A DNA stretch of 6,731 nt from Desulfuromonadales bacterium (GTDB lineage: Bacteria > Desulfobacterota > Desulfuromonadia > Desulfuromonadales > BM103): contig JAOUDB010000149.1 of assembly GCA_029859485.1 (NCBI GenBank), forward strand, positions 1 to 6,731, read 5' to 3'. This document shows, one piece after another, positions 1 through 5,800 of this stretch (within the stretch, counting starts at the first letter, position 1; every line of letters starts with the position of its first letter). Under the pieces are notes generated by a model. That model saw only the letters and a list, made by a program, of their open reading frames with translations, was not told the DNA's origin and did no database searches. A program made the translations under genes and the position numbers.

Positions 1-29
1 AGTGGCAGGACCAGTATGAGCTGGACTAA
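1..29 (+). CDS. Possible C-terminal end of an upstream gene (partial)
   Basis: Reading from base 3, the frame encodes WQDQYELD and then a TAA stop at 27-29. The short peptide has C/G-ending codons and an acidic, polar composition like a normal protein tail, so an upstream gene on the same strand may end here, 57 bp before the next start codon. Eight codons cannot identify a product. A second frame (from base 1) stays open until a TGA that overlaps the next gene's ATG, but its peptide looks less protein-like. The call is tentative. Confidence 0.3.
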
Positions 30-86
30 GTTTGTTTCCATCCTGAACGTCCGGATGGGTATGTTTAACTTCAGGGGGAGCCATTC

Positions 87-2471
87 ATGAGTCTGGAAAA
101 CATATCAAAATTGCGCCTTTGGGTTTATCGCCTGATCGCCTTTCTGTTTATACCACTCGTGCTTATCCTCTGCATTGAAGGTGGACTTCGATTGATTGGT
201 GTGGGGCATCCTGTTGATTTTACAAACACCTGTGCTATCGATGGAGAAGATTATTTTTGTGGCAACCCCCGGTTTGTCGAACAGTTTTTCCCAGCACAAA
301 TAGCAAGGCAACCTGTCTCTTTCGCTTACCCTCAGGTAAAATCTGCTGGAACCTTCCGTATCTTTATACTTGGGGCTTCTGCAGCACAGGGTGACCCTGA
401 ACACTCTTATGGTTTCTCGCGCATTCTTAAAGTTCTGCTCAGCGAAAGATTCCCCTCGATCAACTTTGAAATCATCAACACCGCCATCACCGCAACTAAT
501 TCCCATGTCGTTCTGCCGATCGCCAAAGAGGTAAGTCAGCACCAACCTGACATGGCAATCATCTACCTGGGAAATAATGAAGTCGTCGGTCCTTTTGGTG
601 CCGGGACTATTTTTTCACGCTTATCGCCAAATCTCACCTTGATCCGCGCGGGGATTCAAATAAAAGCAACCCGAATCGGTCAAGCCATGCAGACCATCAT
701 CGGTAAGGTTGGCAGTAAAACGGCACCAAAGAAGTGGCAAGGGATGGAAATGTTCCTGGGCAACCAGGTGCGGTCTGACTCTGCGGCACTTGAGGCAGTG
801 TACAGCCATTACCAAGAGAATCTTTCTGACATTATCAACACTTTTAAAGACAAAGAGATACCTGTTGTCGTGAGCACCGTAGGAAGCAATCTGAAAGACT
901 TTCCACCGCTCGCCTCTCAACATAGTCTATCACTACAAGCAGACGAAATTATCCAGTGGGAGAAGTGGTATAACGAAGGCATTAGACAGTTTCAAGCCGA
1001 CGAGATAGAAGCGGCGTTATCTAGTTTCCTGCAGGCGGAGCAAATCGATGAAAGCTATGCAGGCCTGCAATTTTTCATCGGCCAGTCGTATCTCAAAGAA
1101 GCTGAATATTCCGCTGCAAGAAAGCACTTTGAACTTGCGCTGGATCTCGACACCTTGCGCTTTCGAGCCGACAGCCGTATTAACGACGTAGTTCGATCTG
1201 TCGTTGAGGAGACATCCGACAGCGGTGTTTATCTAGTTGATGCGGTCAATCGATTAAACGAGCAAAGTCCGCACAATATTCAAGGCGAAGAGTTATATTA
1301 TGAACATGTACATTTGAATTTCCATGGCAATTACCTGGTCGCACGTGCCCTTGCCGAAAAGGTTTTACTCTCTATGCCCGCAGAGAAGAAGAACGACAAA
1401 AGGATGGCCTTTTTAAAAGAGCAAGAATGTGCCGATCTGCTGGCACTTAGTCACTTTGATCAATTGAGGGTTGAAAAAGATTTACTGCAAAGACTTGAGA
1501 AGCCACCGTTTAGCAATCAGGCGGGGCACGATGAAAGGTTAAGAAAGCTTTCTTCAAAAATTGCCGTCTCAGAAGAAGCCCTCACCGCAAAAGCACTTGC
1601 AGATGACGACAGCCTGTACATGCAGGCAATTCAATCAGCAGATGAGGACCCCTGGTTACATTACAATTACGGCATCTTCTTAAAAGAACGGAAGAAAAGC
1701 CAAGCAGCAATAATACAATTTAAAGAATTCGTAAACTTGTTACCTCAAAGCTACAAAGGGCATCATGAGCTTGCTGTCATGCTTGCCGGTTCTGGTCGCT
1801 TCGAACAGGCCCTACCTCATTATCAGACCGCGATAGATCTGATCCGCATCACAGAGACTCGAACAGAATTGCGCCTTTTGTATGCGTATGCCCTGGCTCG
1901 ATTAGGTCGATATGAAGAAAGTGTGGCCGTCTACGAGGAAGCTTTAGCAGAAGATCCATCCTCCGCGGTAGATCTTTACCATGCCATGGCCAAGATAAGA
2001 TTAAAGACAGGCCATTTAACAGAGGCTTTGGCTCTTTTGGAAGAGGCAATCACAGCAAACAATGGAGCAGGAGAGATTCCTGACATATTTTTTAATTATG
2101 GACATGTTTTAAAACAGCTCAAAAAAACAGATCAATCTATCGCGGCCTACAAAGAGGCAATAAAGACATACGAAAAAGAGCTTGAAACAGCTGATGATAG
2201 CGATAAGGAAACCCTGCTGGTCGTATCAGGTCGTAGCTATTTCGAGACAGGTAAGATTGCCGAAGGAAGCCATTATCTTCAACAAGCAATTCAAAAAAAT
2301 CCTGCAAAACTAGATTATCATTTGACACTCATAACGGCGCTGGCAAGAAACGGTCGGCAGATGGAAGCACTTAAGTTTACGGATCAAGCCTTAATAACCA
2401 TGGCCGAGTTTAACAGACCTGTTGCAATAGCAAAGCTACAGGGTATCAAGAACCAGATCGCCAACAGATAG
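87..2471 (+). CDS. Membrane-anchored SGNH-hydrolase-like protein with TPR repeats
   Basis: 794 residues. ATG 87 follows a strong Shine-Dalgarno (GGGGGAG, 6-nt spacer). An uncleaved membrane anchor (about residues 13-36) should leave the rest in the periplasm. An SGNH-like domain follows: block I FILGASAAQG (93-102, candidate nucleophile Ser98), a block II-like Asn131, block III YLGNNE (160-165), and block V EHVHLNFHGN (406-415, candidate His409). The usual block V acid is Asp; here it is Glu406. Residues about 290-375 between blocks III and V are helical and TPR-like, so a TPR-type segment interrupts the SGNH fold. From about 523 to 775 I count seven TPR-like units. Cys49 and Cys58 could form a disulfide. 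SGNH proteins of this kind often act as esterases or acyltransferases on envelope glycans; substrate and activity here are unknown. The gene converges on the cytochrome gene after 35 bp. The architecture is confident, the function is not. Confidence 0.85.
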   Translation: MSLENISKLRLWVYRLIAFLFIPLVLILCIEGGLRLIGVGHPVDFTNTCAIDGEDYFCGNPRFVEQFFPAQIARQPVSFAYPQVKSAGTFRIFILGASAAQGDPEHSYGFSRILKVLLSERFPSINFEIINTAITATNSHVVLPIAKEVSQHQPDMAIIYLGNNEVVGPFGAGTIFSRLSPNLTLIRAGIQIKATRIGQAMQTIIGKVGSKTAPKKWQGMEMFLGNQVRSDSAALEAVYSHYQENLSDIINTFKDKEIPVVVSTVGSNLKDFPPLASQHSLSLQADEIIQWEKWYNEGIRQFQADEIEAALSSFLQAEQIDESYAGLQFFIGQSYLKEAEYSAARKHFELALDLDTLRFRADSRINDVVRSVVEETSDSGVYLVDAVNRLNEQSPHNIQGEELYYEHVHLNFHGNYLVARALAEKVLLSMPAEKKNDKRMAFLKEQECADLLALSHFDQLRVEKDLLQRLEKPPFSNQAGHDERLRKLSSKIAVSEEALTAKALADDDSLYMQAIQSADEDPWLHYNYGIFLKERKKSQAAIIQFKEFVNLLPQSYKGHHELAVMLAGSGRFEQALPHYQTAIDLIRITETRTELRLLYAYALARLGRYEESVAVYEEALAEDPSSAVDLYHAMAKIRLKTGHLTEALALLEEAITANNGAGEIPDIFFNYGHVLKQLKKTDQSIAAYKEAIKTYEKELETADDSDKETLLVVSGRSYFETGKIAEGSHYLQQAIQKNPAKLDYHLTLITALARNGRQMEALKFTDQALITMAEFNRPVAIAKLQGIKNQIANR

Positions 2472-2476
2472 CAACA

Positions 2477-2497
2477 TAATGCCTGCTTTTAGCATTA
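2477..2497. other. Weak hairpin between convergent genes
   Basis: The 35-bp gap between the two convergent stop codons contains a perfect 6-bp inverted repeat, TAATGC (2477-2482) and GCATTA (2492-2497), with a 9-nt loop. It may help end transcription from both sides. The stem is AT-rich and neither strand has a convincing U-run after it, so it is not a standard intrinsic terminator. Confidence 0.25.
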
Positions 2498-2506
2498 CAA
2501 CAATCA

Positions 2507-3322
2507 CTACCTGCCACTGATCAGCCTGTGCGCGTCCACGTGACATTCCAAGCAATTCTGATGTTTACTATGAATAACCTGGGAATGCGGCAAACCATGA
2601 CAATCCTGACAAGCAGGGGTTGATGGATGTTGCCCCTTATGGCAAGAGACGCAGTTGATCCCGACATGGTTCGTATTTGTCTCAGCAAGATTACGGGCCG
2701 CCTCTTGATGACAAACTCTACAGAATGAAGCTGGGAGGTAACCAGACGGCACTATCTGCAATGGTTGGTGAGCTTGGTGGCAACGAAAACAGTCTGTAAC
2801 AGACTGTTCTTCCAGATGTGGCCCATGACATTCCAGGCATTCTGGAATCTCTTTATGGTGGTTATGACAGCGATTACAATAGAGTTCGGAGTGGCGACTG
2901 GGTGACGTAGCCATCCCCTGCCACACATCCGAATGACAAGACAGACATTCCTCTCTCGCAGGCTTGAGAGGATCGCGTAAATGGGTCATCGGCATGTGTG
3001 GGTTCATGTGGCAATGCAGGCAATCGCCAATCTGATAATGCTGTTGCCCGTCATGGCAAACAATGCAGTCCTTGATTGTGTCTGTTGAATCAGGTAAGTG
3101 TCGAGGATGGCAATCCAGACAGGAGATTTCCGTGGTGTGCTTACTACCGTCAGCTACGACCTGGTTTATTTGAGCAACATGGCATTTAGCACAATCAAAA
3201 GGTTGTACTTCAAGAGCGGCAGCACTCGAAATTATTGAGAACAAGCTGATGAGCATCAGGGAGAGAGGGTATAGACAGAAAAGGCGGCAACAACTCTTCT
3301 TCTGCACTGCGTGGATTCCCAT
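2507..3322 (-). CDS. Exported dodecaheme c-type cytochrome
   Basis: 271 residues from ATG 3322. A TTG at 3334 gives four more residues, but the Shine-Dalgarno GAGGA overlaps that TTG and is correctly spaced for the ATG. The N-terminus is a Sec signal peptide: Lys8, Lys9 and Arg13, a hydrophobic stretch at about 14-33, and an Ala-X-Ala-type cleavage site after about residue 36. The mature protein (about 235 residues) has twelve CXXCH sites, with first cysteines at 44, 68, 86, 101, 126, 149, 162, 178, 201, 224, 238 and 257. They fall into three tetraheme units (44-101, 126-178, 201-257) with similar spacing, and many extra His residues could be distal ligands. It should be a periplasmic or outer-surface electron carrier; the redox partner is unknown. 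No membrane helix follows the signal, so it is not a NapC-type quinol oxidase. It lies divergent from the signalling genes. No specific family name is safe beyond multiheme cytochrome c. Confidence 0.9.
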   Translation of the reverse strand: MGIHAVQKKSCCRLFCLYPLSLMLISLFSIISSAAALEVQPFDCAKCHVAQINQVVADGSKHTTEISCLDCHPRHLPDSTDTIKDCIVCHDGQQHYQIGDCLHCHMNPHMPMTHLRDPLKPAREECLSCHSDVWQGMATSPSRHSELYCNRCHNHHKEIPECLECHGPHLEEQSVTDCFRCHQAHQPLQIVPSGYLPASFCRVCHQEAARNLAETNTNHVGINCVSCHKGQHPSTPACQDCHGLPHSQVIHSKHQNCLECHVDAHRLISGR

Positions 3323-3327
3323 AAATG

Positions 3328-3332
3328 TCCTC
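3328..3332 (-). promoter_or_regulatory. Ribosome binding site of the cytochrome gene
   Basis: The minus strand reads GAGGA, then CATTT, then ATG at 3322, a normal 5-nt spacer. This site would overlap a TTG start at 3334, and no Shine-Dalgarno lies ahead of that TTG. It therefore favours the ATG. Confidence 0.6.
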
Positions 3333-3404
3333 AAAGAGGTTTCTGATTGCCAGCCAATATCTATGTTGGAGCACCCTGCCGTTAGGAATATGCCTGTAAA
3401 AAAA

Positions 3405-3418
3405 TGGGAATATTCCCA
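3405..3418. promoter_or_regulatory. 14-bp perfect palindrome upstream of the cytochrome gene
   Basis: TGGGAATATTCCCA is a perfect palindrome. Beyond one mismatched pair (3404/3419) the symmetry continues for four more pairs (A-run at 3400-3403, T-run at 3420-3423). It lies about 83 bp upstream of the cytochrome start, a normal place for an operator. On the minus strand it is followed at once by seven T, so as RNA it could also act as a short attenuator-like hairpin (5-bp stem, 4-nt loop), though a weak one. Confidence 0.4.
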
Positions 3419-3636
3419 CTTTTATCGTACTGTTTACGAATATTTTTGCTGTATTGAGATGTGTTTGAAAATAAAAAAGAAACAAAGTTCATCGGTTTCA
3501 ATTTTCTTGCTGCCTCATTTTTCATAACGCTAAGCAAGTCCTTCAGCCACAATCCTATTTGATAAGTCTCTCCACTGCAGATCCCCGTGAATAGAGCATC
3601 AACCAGCGAACGAGCGACATTGCCGTGGGATAAAGC

Positions 3637-3659
3637 TTATACAGTGCCTGTCTGTATAA
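3637..3659. repeat. Perfect 8-bp inverted repeat with 7-nt spacer
   Basis: TTATACAG (3637-3644) and CTGTATAA (3652-3659) are exact reverse complements around TGCCTGT. The form suits a dimeric regulator or an RNA hairpin. It lies about 250 bp upstream of the sigma-54 promoter, within range for a looping activator. No protein can be assigned. Confidence 0.4.
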
Positions 3660-3786
3660 ACTGCCTCAATCGCCGCATCCAGCAGTACTCTAAAGAGATA
3701 TTTCATCGTCCTGCCCCCTTAACTTATTGTCTAATGAAGCAGAAACCATAAAGGCTCCCACTTAAGGTTAAATAGCAAGCGGCATG

Positions 3787-3805
3787 CCACGAACTGTCAT
3801 CGTGG
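3787..3805. repeat. 6-bp inverted repeat upstream of the sigma-54 promoter
   Basis: CCACGA (3787-3792) and TCGTGG (3800-3805) pair exactly across a 7-nt loop, and a perfect 8-bp palindrome (3781-3788) abuts the left arm. The centre is about 115 bp upstream of the -24 element, where enhancer sites for sigma-54 activators usually lie. It overlaps the right arm of a longer-range 9-bp repeat, CAGAAACCA (3740-3748) with TGGTTTCTG (3803-3811). Confidence 0.3.
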
Positions 3806-3840
3806 TTTCTGAAAAGCGACTTCAGGGCATAGATGTACCC

Positions 3841-3858
3841 CTACCATTCACTACCATT
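3841..3858. repeat. Direct repeat CTACCATT with 10-bp period
   Basis: CTACCATT occurs at 3841-3848 and again at 3851-3858. A period of 10 bp places both copies on about the same face of the helix, the usual layout for a regulator bound as a tandem dimer. It ends about 53 bp before the sigma-54 -24 element. No binding protein can be named. Confidence 0.3.
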
Positions 3859-3910
3859 TCCCAGGACAAGGCAACCCATTCCGACGACTCTTTATGAGGA
3901 ATGTCCAATC

Positions 3911-3926
3911 TGGAACAACTCTTGCT
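3911..3926 (+). promoter_or_regulatory. Sigma-54 (RpoN) promoter of the REC-PilZ gene
   Basis: TGGAACAACTCTTGCT matches the sigma-54 consensus TGGCAC-N5-TTGCW at all but one defined position. GG at 3912-3913 and GC at 3924-3925 are exactly 10 nt apart, the hallmark spacing. Transcription should start near 3937, giving a leader of about 38 nt before ATG 3975. Sigma-54 promoters need an AAA+ enhancer-binding activator; none is encoded in this window. Confidence 0.65.
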
Positions 3927-3964
3927 ACATCTAATCAGTGGCTTTGACATGCAATTGATCTTAT

Positions 3965-3970
3965 GGAGGA
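3965..3970 (+). promoter_or_regulatory. Ribosome binding site deciding the regulator start
   Basis: GGAGGA lies 4 nt before ATG 3975. The earlier in-frame ATG at 3963 would overlap this site and has no Shine-Dalgarno of its own, so 3975 is the better start. Confidence 0.75.
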
Positions 3971-3974
3971 CAAC

Positions 3975-4676
3975 ATGAAAGACTCTCTTCTGAAAATCCT
4001 TGCGGTCGATGACGATCAGCTCATTCTCTGGGCCCTGGAGCGAGCCTGTAAAGGACGAGAGCTTGACGTCAAAACAGCAAACACGGCAGAACAGGCACTG
4101 GCCGCGATTGAGAAGAGTCATTTTGACCTCTTCCTGATCGACTTCAACTTGCGGGACAAAGACCAACTGGAACTACTGGAAGCGATTGATTCATGCTGCC
4201 CCTATGTACCAATCATCATCATGACTACCACTGATGCAGAATCTTGCGAACTCAATGATCTCATCAGGTCAACACGAAAAAAGGGTGCCTGGCACATTCT
4301 GGAAAAACCTTTCAGCCTCGACAAGATGATCAGTTTTATAGAGGTGATCTTCCAGGATCAGGGCAATGTCAAAGTCTGCCTGAATTCACTCACCCACAAT
4401 TATGACCAGGAGAAGAGACAAAAGCTTCGTCGCCCCTATGTCCAAGTGGTGAACTTTTCCTACAAAGCAATTGTCGACGGCGTTTCAAGGAGAGTTGTGT
4501 CGAAGGGTATCCTGACGGATATCAGCGATAGCGGATCCTGTTTGCTGGCCCATGAACAGCTGCAACCGGACCAGGTGATCAGCTTCGAAGATGAGGACTT
4601 AAAGCAGTGTGGATTCATATCCTGGAGTGTGCCGATTGAAGAAGAAACTTTTCGCTGCGGATTACAATTCTTCTGA
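3975..4676 (+). CDS. Response regulator with C-terminal PilZ domain (REC-PilZ)
   Basis: 233 residues from ATG 3975. Residues about 6-127 form a receiver domain: the acidic pocket AVDDDQ (Asp12-Asp14), the phosphoacceptor Asp56 in LIDFNL, the conserved Thr in the MTTT strand (about 84-86), and Lys111 followed by Pro112. All key receiver residues are present, so phosphorylation is expected. Residues about 146-233 form a PilZ domain with both c-di-GMP motifs intact: RQKLR (148-152, RxxxR) and DISDSG (182-187, D/NxSxxG). There is no DNA-binding or enzymatic domain, so output is probably by protein contact controlled by phosphorylation and c-di-GMP. It sits behind a sigma-54 promoter and 159 bp ahead of the lipoprotein-sensor pair, whose sensor may feed its phosphorelay. 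The actual target (motility, surface polymer, or other) cannot be read from sequence. Confidence 0.88.
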   Translation: MKDSLLKILAVDDDQLILWALERACKGRELDVKTANTAEQALAAIEKSHFDLFLIDFNLRDKDQLELLEAIDSCCPYVPIIIMTTTDAESCELNDLIRSTRKKGAWHILEKPFSLDKMISFIEVIFQDQGNVKVCLNSLTHNYDQEKRQKLRRPYVQVVNFSYKAIVDGVSRRVVSKGILTDISDSGSCLLAHEQLQPDQVISFEDEDLKQCGFISWSVPIEEETFRCGLQFF

Positions 4677-4698
4677 TCTTTACAGGTGCAGTTTCTAA

Positions 4699-4722
4699 TA
4701 CCTATGCAGGGATTAGTACCTA
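4699..4722. repeat. TACCTA direct repeat in the regulator-lipoprotein gap
   Basis: TACCTA occurs at 4699-4704 and 4717-4722, 18 bp apart, within a stretch that also carries CTAAT (4695-4699) and ATTAG (4712-4716) as inverted arms. It lies just upstream of the predicted -35 box. It may be a regulator site; such short repeats can arise by chance. Confidence 0.2.
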
Positions 4723-4731
4723 GCCTAAAAC

Positions 4732-4760
4732 TTGACTAAGTAGCTCAAATCATTTATTAA
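4732..4760 (+). promoter_or_regulatory. Sigma-70-type promoter of the lipoprotein-sensor operon
   Basis: TTGACT (4732-4737) and TATTAA (4755-4760) are separated by the optimal 17 bp. The -35 box matches five of six consensus positions and the -10 box four of six. Transcription would start near 4767, about 70 nt before ATG 4836. A 6-bp inverted repeat, TTAATT (4757-4762) and AATTAA (4769-4774), overlaps the -10 box and start site and could be an operator. Read-through from the regulator gene is also possible, as no terminator was seen after 4676. Confidence 0.45.
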
Positions 4761-4835
4761 TTACAGTCAATTAAGGGTTACACAGATTGCTCATGCTTTA
4801 GTTGCATAAACCTGACAAGAAACAGGAAGCATCAG

Positions 4836-5786
4836 ATGAAATGTACCAAGCGTTGTCCACTCACTTCGATCGCCAGCATCGTAATGGCTATGTTGTGCCT
4901 GTTTATCCTCCTGCTGACTGGCTGCGACCAACAAAAGCATAAGCCCTCGCTCAAAACTCCAAAAACAGACCTTGAAAAACTCACCATCGGATTGATTCCG
5001 GAGCAGGATATTTTCACCCAAAAAAAACGCTACAAGCCGCTAATGGCCTATCTTTCCGAACAGATCGGCGTGCCGATCGAAACCAATATCCTCTCACGTT
5101 ATGGCAACATCATCGACAACTTCACCGAGCTTGGCCTGGATGGAGCTTTCTTCGGCAGTTTTACAGGGGCTATGACAATAAAGAAGCTGGGCGTTGAGCC
5201 ATTAGCCCGCCCGCAATACATAGGCGGTGCCTCCACTTACTACGGGATGGTTTTTGTCAAAAAAGGCAGTGGCATCAGAACCGCTGAAGATATGCGAGGC
5301 AAACAGCTGGTTGTTGTCGATAGAGCAACTACGGCTGGGTATCTGCTGCCTCTGGCCTATTTCAAAGCTCTCGGCATTGAGGACTATAAAAGCTGGTTTA
5401 AAGAATATTATTTCAGCGGCACCCACGAAGATGCCATCAACGACGTTTTGAACGGCAGGGCCGACATTGGCGCTGCAAAAAACACCGTTTTCTACAGGAT
5501 GGCGACAGAGAATAAACGGGTCTCCAAGGAACTGGAAATTCTTGCAACCTCCCCTTACGTGCCCGCCAATGGCTTGGCGGTTAGGAACGACCTAACTGAA
5601 GAACTCAAAAAAAGCTTACTGCGGTTGCTACTGGACATGCACAAAAACAGCCAGGGACGTGAGGTTCTGGATGGTTTAATGATAGAAAAATTCATTGAGA
5701 CTAGCGAAGCGGATTACCAACCCGTGCTCGACTATGCCACCAGCATCGGACTCGATTTAGAAACCTATAACTACCTTAACAACTGA
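4836..5786 (+). CDS. PhnD-family substrate-binding lipoprotein
   Basis: 316 residues; ATG 4836 follows AGGAAG with a 6-nt spacer. The N-terminus is a lipoprotein signal: basic residues, a hydrophobic stretch (about 11-27) and lipobox LLTGC with the lipidated Cys30. Asp31 at position +2 would, by the E. coli Lol rule, keep it on the outer face of the inner membrane. The mature protein has the PhnD-like (phosphate/phosphite/phosphonate-type) pattern: TIGLIPEQD (50-58), GAFFGSFTGA (103-112), GKQLVVVDRATTAGYL (155-170), SGTHEDAINDVLNGRADIGA (194-213) and SPYVPANGLAVR (239-250). No transporter ATPase or permease follows; the next gene, 14 bp on, is a membrane sensor. In established systems such as AioX-AioSR and HptA-HptRS, proteins of this type present ligands to sensor kinases, so a sensing role is more likely than uptake. 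The mature chain has no other cysteine, unlike the thiol-based arsenite sensor AioX. The ligand is unknown. Confidence 0.85.
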   Translation: MKCTKRCPLTSIASIVMAMLCLFILLLTGCDQQKHKPSLKTPKTDLEKLTIGLIPEQDIFTQKKRYKPLMAYLSEQIGVPIETNILSRYGNIIDNFTELGLDGAFFGSFTGAMTIKKLGVEPLARPQYIGGASTYYGMVFVKKGSGIRTAEDMRGKQLVVVDRATTAGYLLPLAYFKALGIEDYKSWFKEYYFSGTHEDAINDVLNGRADIGAAKNTVFYRMATENKRVSKELEILATSPYVPANGLAVRNDLTEELKKSLLRLLLDMHKNSQGREVLDGLMIEKFIETSEADYQPVLDYATSIGLDLETYNYLNN

Positions 5787-5800
5787 CAGGATAGCCATTC

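Larger units (their letters stand above)
3323..3974. other. Long divergent intergenic region
   Basis: These 652 bp separate the divergent cytochrome and regulator genes. I see no convincing complete gene. The part near the cytochrome (about 3385-3500) is AT-rich and holds a 14-bp palindrome. The middle holds a perfect 8-bp dyad (3637-3659) and a doubtful broken minus-strand frame (3555-3706). The part near the regulator holds a 6-bp dyad (3787-3805), a 9-bp inverted repeat with distant arms (3740-3748 and 3803-3811), a direct repeat (3841-3858) and a sigma-54 promoter (3911-3926). I found no convincing sigma-70 promoter for the cytochrome on the minus strand. Confidence 0.7.

Noticed and set aside
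1..90. Frame 1 open through to a TGA overlapping the ATG at 87 (ATGA overlap)
   Set aside because: An ATGA overlap is attractive for translational coupling, but the peptide (for example MSWTKFVSILNVRMG) looks like translated leader sequence, and frame 3 gives a more protein-like tail ending at 29.
2472..2506. Bidirectional intrinsic terminator between the convergent genes
   Set aside because: A 6-bp AT-rich hairpin is present, but neither strand has the U-run expected after it, so it was kept only as a weak hairpin.
3249..3527. Plus-strand open frame of 92 codons overlapping the cytochrome 5' end
   Set aside because: It runs antisense through the cytochrome signal-peptide region and then into AT-rich intergenic DNA. 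The peptide has no recognisable motif and there is no Shine-Dalgarno at its start.
3862..3906. Folded leader resembling a c-di-GMP (GEMM) riboswitch ahead of a PilZ gene
   Set aside because: There are small pairing arms (CATTCC with GGAATG, GGACA with TGTCC), but the conserved GEMM core motifs are absent and the segment lies upstream of the predicted sigma-54 start, so it would not be in that transcript.
3944..3967. Sigma-70 promoter with TTGACA at 3944-3949 ahead of the regulator
   Set aside because: The -35 match is perfect, but there is no -10 box 16-18 bp downstream; that position falls in the Shine-Dalgarno.
3822..4166. Minus-strand open frame of 114 codons across the regulator promoter and REC domain
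   Set aside because: It lies antisense to a clear receiver domain and a sigma-54 promoter and has no family motif.
4776..4791. Second sigma-54 promoter ahead of the lipoprotein gene
   Set aside because: The GG to GC spacing is 11 nt rather than the strict 10, and the -24 box is poor. The TTGACT-N17-TATTAA promoter is a better explanation.
4836..5786. Assignment of the lipoprotein as an AioX-type arsenite sensor
   Set aside because: AioX binds arsenite through a cysteine; the mature protein here has no cysteine besides the lipidated one, so thiol-based arsenite binding is unlikely.
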